Shown here piece by piece: positions 7,678-15,621 of a stretch of DNA of 64,000 nucleotides; the stretch's first letter is position 1; each line of letters begins with the position of its first letter. Both the position numbers and the translations under genes were made by a program. This stretch comes from Arthrobacter sp. Its GTDB lineage: Bacteria; Actinomycetota; Actinomycetes; Actinomycetales; Micrococcaceae. The DNA is taken from positions 1 to 64,000 of the forward strand of contig JAHFUZ010000024.1 of assembly GCA_023264815.1 (NCBI GenBank), given 5' to 3'. The notes beneath the pieces were generated by a model, which was not told the DNA's origin, searched no databases, and worked only from the letters and a program-made list of their open reading frames with translations.

Positions 7678-8672
7678 TGGTAGCTGACTTTCGTTGCGGC
7701 ACCGTCGCTGTGCAGCGACTGGATCATGGCTTGGGCAACGAGTGAGGCGTTCAGGCCGTCCTGCGCGCCGGCGAGCGAGGGCCGTTCTCCTGCGGCGAGT
7801 GCGGAGATCCAGGCCTGCAGCTGCAGCCGGTAGGCGTCGGCGAACCGGGGGCGCCAGTCCGCCGGGATCTGGTCCCGGGCGGTGCCCTCCTGTTCAACGT
7901 GCAGCATGGCCGAATCCTGGACGGCGGTGGTGCCACGTTCCGAGACAACTTCGCAGCGGGTGGTGTAGCCGTACTGCGCGTTCAGGAACAGCTCCAGCGT
8001 GGTGAGGGTTCCGTCCGCGGTGCGAAGCGTCATGAACGCGGGATCGCGCAGTCCCGCCTCGGCCAACCGCGTGCTCTTTCCCGCCTGCCATGAGACTTCC
8101 GTGATGGGTGAGTCCAGCAGCCAGGGAATGATGTCCAGCTCGTGGATGGCCGAATTGGTGATGGCCGATTCGGCGGTGGCGCCGGGAGCGGCCGAGGCGT
8201 TCCGGCTGACGCAGTGGACCATCAGGGGTTCGCCCTGCGCCCTGCCCTGCACGGCCTGCCGGAGCGCCACATAACCAGGGTCGAAGCGCCGCATGAAGCC
8301 GAGCGAGAGCAGGGACGTTCCCGTAGCGGCCACCATGTCGGCGTCGGCGGCCACCACTTCCAGGCTTTCCAGGACGGTTGGCGCCAACGGTTTTTCGCAC
8401 AGGACCGGTGTCATCGCCTCGAAGCACTCCAGGACCAGCCCGGCGTGGGTGGAATCGTGCGAGGCAACCACGACGGCGTCCACCTCGCTGGAGTTGATCA
8501 GTTCCGATGGGTCAGTGGTGATGCGTGCCGACGGCGGCGCTGCCGCGCCGGCCCGGCCGGCGTCGAGATCTGCCACAAAGGTGACTTCGGCACCGCCGAC
8601 GCTGGTGGAGAGGTTCCTGATGTGGTCCGCGCCCATGATTCCGGCGCCGATGACGCCTACCCGGATCGGCAT
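7674..8672 (-). CDS. Gfo/Idh/MocA oxidoreductase, IolG-like
   Basis: This 332-residue dehydrogenase has the motif GVIGAGIMGADHIRNLST, close to the start of the core IolG at 18998 (GAGRMGADHIKRLST). It also has CEKPLAPTV and IHELDIIPWLL. The MGADHI signature suggests the same inositol dehydrogenase subfamily as IolG, so a second inositol isomer such as scyllo- or D-chiro-inositol is a reasonable guess. The ATG at 8672 was chosen because it begins the Rossmann strand; the longer open frame overlaps the ABC ATPase gene antisense-like. It follows the ATPase gene after 109 bp and is coupled to the next gene by ATGA. Confidence 0.85.
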   Translation of the reverse strand: MPIRVGVIGAGIMGADHIRNLSTSVGGAEVTFVADLDAGRAGAAAPPSARITTDPSELINSSEVDAVVVASHDSTHAGLVLECFEAMTPVLCEKPLAPTVLESLEVVAADADMVAATGTSLLSLGFMRRFDPGYVALRQAVQGRAQGEPLMVHCVSRNASAAPGATAESAITNSAIHELDIIPWLLDSPITEVSWQAGKSTRLAEAGLRDPAFMTLRTADGTLTTLELFLNAQYGYTTRCEVVSERGTTAVQDSAMLHVEQEGTARDQIPADWRPRFADAYRLQLQAWISALAAGERPSLAGAQDGLNASLVAQAMIQSLHSDGAATKVSYQ

Positions 8673-8781
8673 GGTGTTCCCTTCGTTAACGTTTGTGTGT
8701 CTGCGGTTCCCCGGAAGCGGCGCACAGGCATGGCGGGGTTGCTCCGGAGGGGTGTCCGGAGCACCCCGCCCGGTGCTGCCG

Positions 8782-9708
8782 CTAGGCGTGTTTCGGGCCG
8801 CCGGCGTTGGCCGTGTCTGCGACTTCGGCCACCTCGGCCTTAACTTCCTTGAGGGCTTCACTGTGCCCGCCCAGCTGTTCGAGCTCGTGGGCGAGTTCGG
8901 CGAGTTCGGCACCGCCGGCCATCTGCGCCGTGAGCTCGTCGAGGGTGATGTCTTTTTTGTCGTAGTAGCCGATCGATTTGCCGCGCTTGAGCAGCAGGAA
9001 CCGGTCACCCACGGGGAACGCGTGGTGCGGGTTGTGGGTGATGAAGATGACGCCGAGGCCGCGGTCGCGGGCCTGGAGGATGTAGCGCAGGACCACGCCG
9101 GACTGCTTCACGCCCAGCGCCGCCGTCGGCTCGTCCAGGATCAGCACTTTGGCGCCGAAGTACACGGCGCGGGCAATCGCCACACACTGGCGTTCACCGC
9201 CGGAGAGCTGCCCGATGGGCTGCTCCACATCGCGCAGGTCGATGCCCATGTCGGCGAGTTCCTTTTTGGTGATGTCCTTCATCTTCTGGACGTCAAGGCT
9301 CTTGAACGGGCCGAATCCGGAGGTCAGTTCGGAGCCGAGGAAGAAGTTCCGCCAGATCGGCATCAGCGGCACCACGGCGAGGTCCTGGTAGACGGTGGCA
9401 ATACCGACGTCGAGGGCATCGCGCGGGGAGCTGAACTTCCGCTCCTCGCCCATGATGTTCAGGACGCCTTCGTCGTGCTGGTGGAGTCCGGCAATGATCT
9501 TGATCAGGGTGGACTTGCCGGCGCCGTTGTCGCCCAGGACACAGGTGACGCGGCCGTTGTCCACGGCCATGGTGACATCGCGGAGGGCGATGATGTTGCC
9601 GTAGTGCTTTCCCACTCCGTCCAGGGACAGCAGGTGGACCGGGGTGTGGGTCAGCGGATCTTTTTCGTTCTGCAGCAGGGTTTGCTGGTCGATCTGATTG
9701 GCATTCAT
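8782..9708 (-). CDS. Sugar ABC transporter ATP-binding protein
   Basis: The 308-residue protein is a single-domain ATPase of the carbohydrate uptake CUT2 type. It shows Walker [10 protein letters not shown] (about 59-67), the signature LSGGERQ (about 167), Walker [12 protein letters not shown] and the H-loop ITHNP. It has only one nucleotide-binding domain, so it would act as a homodimer, unlike the fused RbsA-type proteins. A C-terminal 50-residue tail is Glu/Ala-rich and probably coiled. GGAGAAA immediately precedes the ATG. It lies 12 bp after the permease gene and completes the SBP-permease-ATPase set. Confidence 0.92.
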   Translation of the reverse strand: MNANQIDQQTLLQNEKDPLTHTPVHLLSLDGVGKHYGNIIALRDVTMAVDNGRVTCVLGDNGAGKSTLIKIIAGLHQHDEGVLNIMGEERKFSSPRDALDVGIATVYQDLAVVPLMPIWRNFFLGSELTSGFGPFKSLDVQKMKDITKKELADMGIDLRDVEQPIGQLSGGERQCVAIARAVYFGAKVLILDEPTAALGVKQSGVVLRYILQARDRGLGVIFITHNPHHAFPVGDRFLLLKRGKSIGYYDKKDITLDELTAQMAGGAELAELAHELEQLGGHSEALKEVKAEVAEVADTANAGGPKHA

Positions 9709-9720
9709 TTTCTCCGCCCC

Positions 9721-10788
9721 TTACTTGAGCTCTGCGCGGCGTTTGACGATGAGGTTCACGATGGTGGCCAGCAGCAGCATCAGGCCCAGGAAGAACTTGA
9801 ACCAGTCCGGGTTCCACTGGGCGTAGACGATGCCCTTGTTGGCCATGCCGAAGATGAAGGCGCCGATCGCGCCGCCCACGGCGGAGCCGTAGCCGCCGGT
9901 CAGGAGGCAGCCGCCGATCACTGCGGCGATGATGTAGAGGAACTCGTTGCCCACGCCCTCGCCGGACTGCACGGCGTCGAAGGCAAAGAGGTTGTGCATG
10001 CCCAGGACCCAGCCGCAAAAGCCGACGGCCATAAACAGCCCGATCTTGGTCTTGGTGACAGGTACACCCACGGCGCGGGCGGCATTCGCGTCACCGCCGG
10101 CAGCAAAGATCCAGTTGCCCACTTTGGTGCGCAGGAGTATCCACGAGGCCACGGCAACCAGGATGATCCAGAAGAATACGGTGATCTTGACCTCCACCCC
10201 TCCCAGGCTGATCGAGGAAGCGAACACTGCCCGGGCGGAGTTGAAGCCCTCCATGCTGGCGATGGACGGTGAGGACACGCTGCCGCCGATCAGGCGGGTG
10301 AGTGCCAGGTTGAGGCCGGTCAGCATGAGGAACGTGGCCAGGGTGACGATGAAGCTGGGCAGTTTCGTCTTGATCAGGATCCAGCCGTTGATGAAGCCGA
10401 TTCCCAGCGAGACCACCAGGGCCAGGATCACGCCCACCCACACGTTCGTGGAGAAATTCCAGCTGAACAGGGAGGCCGTCAGCGCCGAGCTGATAACGGC
10501 AACACCGGTGGAGAGGTCGAACTCGCCGCCGATCATCAGCAGCGATACGCCCACGGCCATGATCCCGATGGTTGAGCTGCCGTACAGGATGGTGGCCAGG
10601 GCATTGGGCTGGATGAAGGTCTGGGACACCAGTGCGAAGAAGATGAAAAGGACCACGGCTCCGACGAGTGCGCCCACCTCGGGGCGGCCCAGGAGTTTCT
10701 GGAACGGGCTTCGTTGCCCAATGCGCTCGTCGCCACGTGGCCCCGCGGCCGAAGCCGGTGCCGGTGGCAGGGTTGCTGTATTTGCCAT
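9721..10788 (-). CDS. Sugar ABC transporter permease (BPD_transp_2 family)
   Basis: The 355-residue membrane protein has about nine or ten hydrophobic segments, starting at VGALVGAVVLFIFFALVSQTF (split; about 37-57). It contains the RbsC-like signature regions GGEFDLSTGV and AVIGGCLLTGGYGSAVGGAI. This family forms the homodimeric channel of CUT2 importers for ribose, inositol and similar sugars. The N-terminal 30 residues are polar and Pro/Ala-rich, predicted cytoplasmic. The ATG has GGAG eight bases upstream. Context makes a cyclitol the likely cargo. Confidence 0.92.
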   Translation of the reverse strand: MANTATLPPAPASAAGPRGDERIGQRSPFQKLLGRPEVGALVGAVVLFIFFALVSQTFIQPNALATILYGSSTIGIMAVGVSLLMIGGEFDLSTGVAVISSALTASLFSWNFSTNVWVGVILALVVSLGIGFINGWILIKTKLPSFIVTLATFLMLTGLNLALTRLIGGSVSSPSIASMEGFNSARAVFASSISLGGVEVKITVFFWIILVAVASWILLRTKVGNWIFAAGGDANAARAVGVPVTKTKIGLFMAVGFCGWVLGMHNLFAFDAVQSGEGVGNEFLYIIAAVIGGCLLTGGYGSAVGGAIGAFIFGMANKGIVYAQWNPDWFKFFLGLMLLLATIVNLIVKRRAELK

Positions 10789-10848
10789 AGGAATAACTCC
10801 TTGTTGGTCAGGCCGTGCGGCTGTCGCCGCACGGCCTGGGGCCTGGAT

Positions 10849-11844
10849 CTAGCGGACGCCCTGCTGGGCGAATTTGAGAACGTCGGAAGCGTTGGCCTTG
10901 TCCACGATGGTGGGACCGGTCAGCACAGGCTGGCCACCGCCGAGCTTGAAGCCGCCGCGCTTGGCCTGCCACAGGGAGTCAACGGACATGTACCCCTGGA
11001 GCCACGGCTGCTGGTCGACGGTGAAAATCACGGCGCCATCCACGATCTTCTGGGCAAGTTCGGCGTTCAGGTCGAAGCTGGCAACCTTGGATGAGCTGCC
11101 GGCATCGGCCACCGACTTGAGCAATGTCAGGGTGATGGGTGCGCCGAGGCCGATGATGACATCTGCGTCCTTGGCCGCCTGGAGCTTCGCGGTGGCGGTG
11201 GACTGGACGGCAGTCATGTCCTTGCCGTCCACGTAAAGGATCTCAGTACCCGGCACCTTGGCCTTGACGCCCGCGCAGCGCGCTTCAAGTCCCACGTGGC
11301 CCTGCTGCTGGATGACGCAGACGGGGTGCTTGTAGCCTTGCTCGGCGAGCTTGGTGCCCACCGCCTGGCCCGCGAGCTGCTCATTGGAACCGAAGTGGGT
11401 AAATGCGCCGAGCTGGGCCGAAACCGATTCGCCGGCGTTGAGGCTCACCACGGGAATGCCGGCGTCGGTGGCTTTCTTCAGGACTTCCTTCAGGGCATCC
11501 GGGGTGGCCACGGTGACCGCGATGCCGTCAACCTTCTGGTCGATTGCCTGCTGGACGAGCTGCGCCTGGCGGCCTGCCTCGGGGTCGGAGGTGTAGAGCA
11601 GTTCCACGTTGTCTTTCGCGGAAGCCTCCTCGGCACCCTTCCGGACGATGTCCCAGAACGTATCGCCCGCTGCGGCGTGGGTGATGAGGGCCACCTTCAT
11701 CCGGTCAGTGCTGGCCACTTGGCCGGCGCCGCCAGCATTGCCGCTGTCGGCTGGCTTGCCGCCCGTGCTGGAACAAGCGCTGAGAGCCATCATCGGAACG
11801 ACGGCCGCCACCAGGGCCGCCTTCCGCCACGAAAACTTCTTCAC
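10849..11844 (-). CDS. Sugar ABC transporter substrate-binding lipoprotein
   Basis: The 331-residue protein starts with a lipoprotein signal peptide: KKFSWRK, a hydrophobic core, then the lipobox LSAC (Cys about 24). A periplasmic-binding-protein type 1 fold (Peripla_BP_4) follows: MKVALITHAAAGDTFWDIVRKG, VDGIAVTVATPDAL, IPVVSLNAGE, DVIIGLGAPITL. It starts with GTG at 11844, with AAAGGAG eight bases upstream. It is the first gene of the eight-gene minus-strand operon; the promoter and the operator at 11945 lie directly upstream. It probably captures inositol or a related cyclitol outside the membrane. Confidence 0.93.
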   Translation of the reverse strand: MKKFSWRKAALVAAVVPMMALSACSSTGGKPADSGNAGGAGQVASTDRMKVALITHAAAGDTFWDIVRKGAEEASAKDNVELLYTSDPEAGRQAQLVQQAIDQKVDGIAVTVATPDALKEVLKKATDAGIPVVSLNAGESVSAQLGAFTHFGSNEQLAGQAVGTKLAEQGYKHPVCVIQQQGHVGLEARCAGVKAKVPGTEILYVDGKDMTAVQSTATAKLQAAKDADVIIGLGAPITLTLLKSVADAGSSSKVASFDLNAELAQKIVDGAVIFTVDQQPWLQGYMSVDSLWQAKRGGFKLGGGQPVLTGPTIVDKANASDVLKFAQQGVR

Positions 11845-11910
11845 GATTTATCTCCTTTGATCGGGGTTACGGCCCTGCCACTCTGCAGGCGCTCAAAGCC
11901 CTCTACACCG

Positions 11911-11939
11911 ATCATGGTGACTGAACTCACAGATGTCAA
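11911..11939 (-). promoter_or_regulatory. Promoter of the ABC/dehydrogenase operon
   Basis: On the minus strand a perfect TTGACA (11939-11934) is followed after 17 bp by CATGAT (11916-11911). The operator at 11945-11954 lies five bases upstream of the -35 box. The leader to the SBP start would be about 60 nt. Confidence 0.6.
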
Positions 11940-11944
11940 TACTT

Positions 11945-11954
11945 TGTCCTGACA
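11945..11954 (+). promoter_or_regulatory. IolR-type operator, site B (TGTCCTGACA)
   Basis: This is a full match to the recurrent decamer, with TGTC/GACA symmetry. It abuts the -35 box of the ABC operon promoter, where a bound GntR protein would block polymerase. Confidence 0.6.
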
Positions 11955-11991
11955 TTAGGATGTTTTGACGTAACTTCACGCCCTAACAGCC

Positions 11992-13005
11992 TCATTCGGA
12001 GGGCCTCGAGGTGGTTCCCCGGGCCACCAGCAGGGGCTCAACCAGTTCCCTTTGCGGGCCGGCCGCAGGGTCCTGGAAGCGCCGCAGCAGGACCTTTGCC
12101 ACCTCCACGCCCACCACATCGCTGCGGTTGTCCACCGAGGTCAGCTCCAGGTACCGGGACTTAGCCAGGGGAGAGTTGTCGTACCCAATGAGGGAGACAT
12201 CCGCCGGCACCGCCAGGCCGCGGGCCCTGATGGCCCCCATGGCGCCCAGCGCCATCGTGTCATTGGCGGCAAAGATGGCCGTGGTGTCCGGATGGTGGTC
12301 AAGAAGCCAGCACGCCGAGGAATAACCGTCCTCCTCCGAGGTACCGCCCTCCTCCCCTACGGTCCAGGCGGCGACACCCGCTTCCCGGAGCCGGACGTTG
12401 AAGCCCGCCCTGCGGTGGGCCGCAGCGCCGCCGAACCCCGAAAGGTGCCCGATCCTGGCATGCCCCAGCCCGAGCAGGTGGTCCGCGGCAAGGGCGCCGC
12501 CTTCGTCGTCGTCGTTGGTTATGAGGTCCGCCTCCGGCGGCACACCATGCCGCCATCCCGCCACCACGGTGGGGACAGCCGTCCCGGTCAGCGCGACTCC
12601 CCCCGGTTCCGCCGCAATCACCATGCCGTCCACATGCATGGCCAGCAGCCCGTCCGCAGCCGCCTTGATGCGGCTTTCACCCGGCCGGGAATCGGCCAGC
12701 ATCACCTGGTAGCCCTGCTCCGCCAGTGCGGATTCCATCCCCCGGAGCAGATCAACGAACCAAAGGTTCCGGTAGTCGTCGATGACCAGCCCGATGCTCT
12801 TGGTCCTGTTGCTCGCCAGTGTGGTGGCCGCCCTGCTGGGGCGGTATCCCAGCTCGGCGATCGCGGCCCGCACGGCCGCGCGGCGCTTCTCGCCCACCCT
12901 GTCGGGGTTCTGCAGCACCAGGGAAACCAGCGACGGCGAGACACCGGCCAGCTTCGCCACATCGTAAATCGTGGGGCGCTTGGCCGGCGTGTCGTTCGGC
13001 GTCAC
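11992..13005 (-). CDS. LacI-family transcriptional regulator
   Basis: The 337-residue protein has the LacI N-terminal helix-turn-helix and hinge: PTIYDVAKLAGVSPSLVSLVL followed by RRAAVRAAIAELGYRPSRAA. A periplasmic-binding-like effector domain follows, with SIGLVIDDYRNLWFVDLLRGM, VDGMVIAAEP, TAIFAANDTMALG and DVSLIGYDNS. I chose the GTG at 13005 because a GGAAGGGGG stretch lies just upstream and the domain starts soon after; the frame is open to 13092. It is divergent from the dehydrogenase/isomerase pair, with a 14-bp LacI-type palindrome in between, so it probably represses that pair and perhaps itself. The inducer is likely a sugar or cyclitol. Confidence 0.9.
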   Translation of the reverse strand: MTPNDTPAKRPTIYDVAKLAGVSPSLVSLVLQNPDRVGEKRRAAVRAAIAELGYRPSRAATTLASNRTKSIGLVIDDYRNLWFVDLLRGMESALAEQGYQVMLADSRPGESRIKAAADGLLAMHVDGMVIAAEPGGVALTGTAVPTVVAGWRHGVPPEADLITNDDDEGGALAADHLLGLGHARIGHLSGFGGAAAHRRAGFNVRLREAGVAAWTVGEEGGTSEEDGYSSACWLLDHHPDTTAIFAANDTMALGAMGAIRARGLAVPADVSLIGYDNSPLAKSRYLELTSVDNRSDVVGVEVAKVLLRRFQDPAAGPQRELVEPLLVARGTTSRPSE

Positions 13006-13047
13006 CGGGACCCCCTTCCCATCGACCTCAGCGCGGTCAAATATTGA

Positions 13048-13076
13048 TTGACAGGACATATAGACATAGCTACGCT
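13048..13076 (+). promoter_or_regulatory. Promoter of the dehydrogenase/isomerase pair with operator site C
   Basis: TTGACA (13048-13053) and TACGCT (13071-13076) are spaced by 17 bp. The IolR-type decamer (13049-13058, TGTCCTGTCA on the minus strand) overlaps the -35 box. The twelve bases TTGACAGGACAT are identical to the operator/-35 overlap in front of iolC (minus strand at 25625-25614). Confidence 0.55.
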
Positions 13077-13094
13077 CAGAGTCAGCATACAAAA

Positions 13095-13108
13095 TTGTAG
13101 CGCTACAA
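13095..13108. promoter_or_regulatory. LacI-type operator palindrome TTGTAGCGCTACAA
   Basis: A perfect 14-bp palindrome with the central CG typical of LacI/GalR operators lies about 12 bp downstream of the predicted start of the plus-strand promoter and 90 bp upstream of the divergent lacI start. It is the expected target of the adjacent LacI protein. Confidence 0.75.
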
Positions 13109-13155
13109 AAAGCCGTTGAGCGTCCCGTCGCGGCTGAATTTCAAAGGAGAAATCA

Positions 13156-14334
13156 ATGGCTGAAAGCCTTGGCGTCGCTGTCATCGGCGCAGGCATGGCC
13201 GGAAAAGCCCACGCAGCGGCCTACCGGACAGCGTCCACCCTCTACAGCCCGGCCCTTCCCGAGGTCCGCCTCGTCTCCATCGGTGACGTCAACGCCGAGT
13301 TCGGTTCCCTCGCCGCCCGCCGATTTGGCTACGGGCGCAACGACACCTCGTGGCAGGCCATCGCCGAAGCGGACGACATTGACGTCGTCAGCGTGGTGAT
13401 TGCGAACTCGCTGCATCGAGAAGTGGTGGAGGGGTTGCTGGCAGCCGGCAAGCACGTGCTGTGCGAGAAGCCGCTGAGTGACACCATCGAAGACGCCAGG
13501 GCCATGGCGGACGCAGCCCGCAACGCCAACTCCATCGCGCGCATCGGCTTCACGTTCCGCCGCACCCCCGGCATTGCCTACATCCGCGACCTCATCCGCA
13601 CCGGGGTGCTGGGCAACGCCCTGCACTTCAGCGGACGGTACTGGACCGATTACGGCTTCAGCCCGTCCGCTCCCATGAGCTGGCGCTACAAAGGCGGCCC
13701 GGGCTCCGGTGCGCTGGCCGACGTCGGAAGCCACCTGGCCTATGTCTCCGAGTTCCTTTGCGGCGACATCAAGTCCATCAGCGGCGGCCGCCTCACCACC
13801 GCGATCCACAAGCGGCCCCTGCCGCTAGCAGCCGTGATGGGCCATGACCACGTTGCCGTGAGCGATACCTTCGAGGCCGTGGAGAACGACGACTACGCGG
13901 CATTCAACGCCGAGTTCGCCAACGGCGCCGGCAGCTTCGAGGTCTCCCGCGTTGCGGCCGGACATGCCAACAGCCTCCAGTTCGAAGTGTTCTGCGAGAA
14001 CGGTGCCGCCAAGTTCGACCAGCGCCGCCCCGCCGAAATCCAGCTGTTCCTCAACGACGGCTCAGGTACCGAGAACGGCTACCGCCAGGTCATCCTTGGC
14101 CCGGGACACCCCTACATCACGGGTGGGCTGGCCATGGACGCCCCCGAGGTGGGCTTCGGCCAGAACGATGCCTTCGGTTACCAGGCCCGGGCATTCCTCG
14201 AAGAAGTTGCCGGCATCAGCGAAGCGGAATCCTTGCCCCGCTGCGCCACGTTCGACGAAGGCGTACGCAACATGGAACTGCTCGGCGCCGTCACCGAATC
14301 CGCGCTCAACAACGGAAAGAAGATCACGCTGTGA
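13156..14334 (+). CDS. Gfo/Idh/MocA family oxidoreductase
   Basis: The 392-residue protein has the Rossmann motif AVIGAGMAGKAHAAAYR, CEKPLSDTIEDA (active-site lysine) and GALADVGSHLAYV, the form seen in larger glucose-fructose-oxidoreductase-like members. It is longer than the IolG paralogues. The ATG at 13156 is preceded by AAAGGAG. It forms a two-gene operon with a TIM-barrel isomerase (GTGA overlap) and is controlled by a promoter that carries both a LacI palindrome and an IolR-type site. Its substrate may therefore differ from the core inositol set, for example a glycosylated or oxidised cyclitol, but this is not shown by sequence. Confidence 0.85.
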   Translation: MAESLGVAVIGAGMAGKAHAAAYRTASTLYSPALPEVRLVSIGDVNAEFGSLAARRFGYGRNDTSWQAIAEADDIDVVSVVIANSLHREVVEGLLAAGKHVLCEKPLSDTIEDARAMADAARNANSIARIGFTFRRTPGIAYIRDLIRTGVLGNALHFSGRYWTDYGFSPSAPMSWRYKGGPGSGALADVGSHLAYVSEFLCGDIKSISGGRLTTAIHKRPLPLAAVMGHDHVAVSDTFEAVENDDYAAFNAEFANGAGSFEVSRVAAGHANSLQFEVFCENGAAKFDQRRPAEIQLFLNDGSGTENGYRQVILGPGHPYITGGLAMDAPEVGFGQNDAFGYQARAFLEEVAGISEAESLPRCATFDEGVRNMELLGAVTESALNNGKKITL

Positions 14335-15350
14335 AACTGGGCGTCTACAACGCAATCCTGCACGACCGGCCGCTCCCGGAGGCCCTCAAGGTCATCGCCG
14401 GCCTCGGACTGACCGGGATCGAAATCAATACCGGCGGTTTCCTGCCCGCCGTCCACGTGCCCACTTTCGATGAGATCCTCACCAGCGACGCAGCCCGGGA
14501 CGACTACCTGGCCATCTTCGAGGGAACCGGCGTCTCAATCGCCGGCCTGAACTGCAACGGCAACCCGCTGCACCCCCGGCGTGAGATCGGCGAGAAGCAC
14601 GCCGAGGACATCCGCCGCTCCATCAGACTGGCGCGTCGGCTGGGACAGAACCGCGTGGTCACCATGTCCGGCCTGCCCGGCGGGGAGCCCGGGGCCACTG
14701 TCACCAACTGGGTGGTCAACGCGTGGAACTCAGCGGCATTGGACGTGCTGGACTACCAGTGGGGCGTCGCCGCAGGCTTCTGGAAGGAAACCGACCGCCT
14801 CGCCGCTGACCACGGCGTCAAGGTGGCCCTGGAGCTGCACCCGCAGAACATCGTCTTCAACACCGCCGACGTCCACAAACTCATCGACCTCACCAGCGCC
14901 ACCCACGTGGGTGTGGAGCTGGACGCCTCGCACCTGTTCTGGCAGCAGATGGATCCCGTGGCCGTGGTCCGCGAACTCGGCCCGCTCGTCTTCCAGGCCG
15001 CGGCCAAGGACGTCCGGGTCAACACCGCCAACGCCGCGCTCTACGGTGTGCTCGACAACAGCTTCCGCCGGCTCTCGCCAGAGGAAAACCGGACCAACCT
15101 CGGCGGCGACGAGTGGGCCAACGAGTGGCCCAAGAACTCCGCCTGGGACTTCGTGGCACTGGGCCGCGGACATGACACAGCGTTCTGGACCGAGTTCCTG
15201 CGCGCTCTGCACGAGGTGGACCCGGACATGCTGGTCAACATCGAGCACGAAGACACGTCCCTGGGGCGGATCGAAGGCCTGGAGGTCGCCGCCAAGGTCC
15301 TGCTCGACGCTGATGCCGCGCTTGCCGCGTCACTGAACCCGACAGCCTGA
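14331..15350 (+). CDS. TIM-barrel sugar phosphate isomerase/epimerase family protein
   Basis: The 339-residue protein belongs to the xylose-isomerase-like TIM barrel superfamily. It begins KLGVYNAILHDRPLPEALKV and carries the metal-ligand regions ALELHPQNIVFN (Glu-His), GVELDASHLFWQ (Asp-His), AAKDVRVN and the C-terminal VNIEHEDTS. The start is a GTG whose GTGA overlaps the upstream stop by four bases. Larger proteins of this type, next to a Gfo/Idh/MocA partner, are common in sugar and inositol side pathways. The pair suggests oxidation followed by isomerisation or epimerisation of a keto intermediate. Confidence 0.8.
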   Translation: MKLGVYNAILHDRPLPEALKVIAGLGLTGIEINTGGFLPAVHVPTFDEILTSDAARDDYLAIFEGTGVSIAGLNCNGNPLHPRREIGEKHAEDIRRSIRLARRLGQNRVVTMSGLPGGEPGATVTNWVVNAWNSAALDVLDYQWGVAAGFWKETDRLAADHGVKVALELHPQNIVFNTADVHKLIDLTSATHVGVELDASHLFWQQMDPVAVVRELGPLVFQAAAKDVRVNTANAALYGVLDNSFRRLSPEENRTNLGGDEWANEWPKNSAWDFVALGRGHDTAFWTEFLRALHEVDPDMLVNIEHEDTSLGRIEGLEVAAKVLLDADAALAASLNPTA

Positions 15351-15374
15351 ACACCCACGGCCCGAGGGCTGACT

Positions 15375-15404
15375 GCAGGGGCGTCGCTCTCGCGGCGTCC
15401 CTGC
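15375..15404 (+). terminator. Imperfect stem-loop after the dehydrogenase/isomerase pair
   Basis: GCAGGGGCGTCGC (15375-15387) pairs with GCGGCGTCCCTGC (15392-15404) using two G-T wobbles and a TCTC loop, followed by a TGTTGTGTCT stretch. It is a plausible terminator 25 bp past the stop. Confidence 0.5.
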
Positions 15405-15432
15405 TGTTGTGTCTCCGGAGCATTCCCTCTAC

Positions 15433-15535
15433 GACGCTCTCTCACTTGATGCGGTTTTTCCCGGATCCCTCTATCACTCTCTTGAAGAAAGTGAGAAAGG
15501 GATCCGGATTTTCCTGCATTAAGTGAGAGAGCGTC
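15433..15535. repeat. 103-bp imperfect palindrome (hairpin repeat)
   Basis: The outer 15 bp (15433-15447 and 15521-15535, GACGCTCTCTCACTT and its complement) pair perfectly. Inner segments also pair: CCGGATCCCT with AGGGATCCGG, and TCACTCTCTT with AAGAAAGTGA (one mismatch). Almost the whole element can fold into one long hairpin. It has no open frame and lies between convergent operons. It is REP- or MITE-like, but only one copy is present in this window. Confidence 0.7.
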
Positions 15536-15563
15536 CTGGGCCCCGCACCCGCTGGAGACAAAA

Positions 15564-15593
15564 AACGCCCGACGCCGGCCGGCGTCGGGCGTT
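15564..15593 (-). terminator. Rho-independent terminator of the core iol operon
   Basis: A perfect 15-bp GC-rich inverted repeat (15564-15578 with 15579-15593) is followed on the minus strand by a run of T residues. It lies 28 bp past the stop of the MFS gene, the last gene of the core iol operon. Confidence 0.85.
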
Positions 15594-15621
15594 ATTGCGT
15601 CACCATTGGTTGCGGGTCACC

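Noticed and set aside
8293..10272. Plus-strand frame of 659 codons across the ABC transporter genes
   Set aside because: It is antisense to two well-supported genes, and its composition is a mirror of their third-position GC. It has no family features.
13077..13092. ATG at 13092 as the start of the lacI gene
   Set aside because: It would place the promoter and IolR-type site inside the gene and adds 29 residues before the HTH; the GTG at 13005 has a strong purine-rich site.
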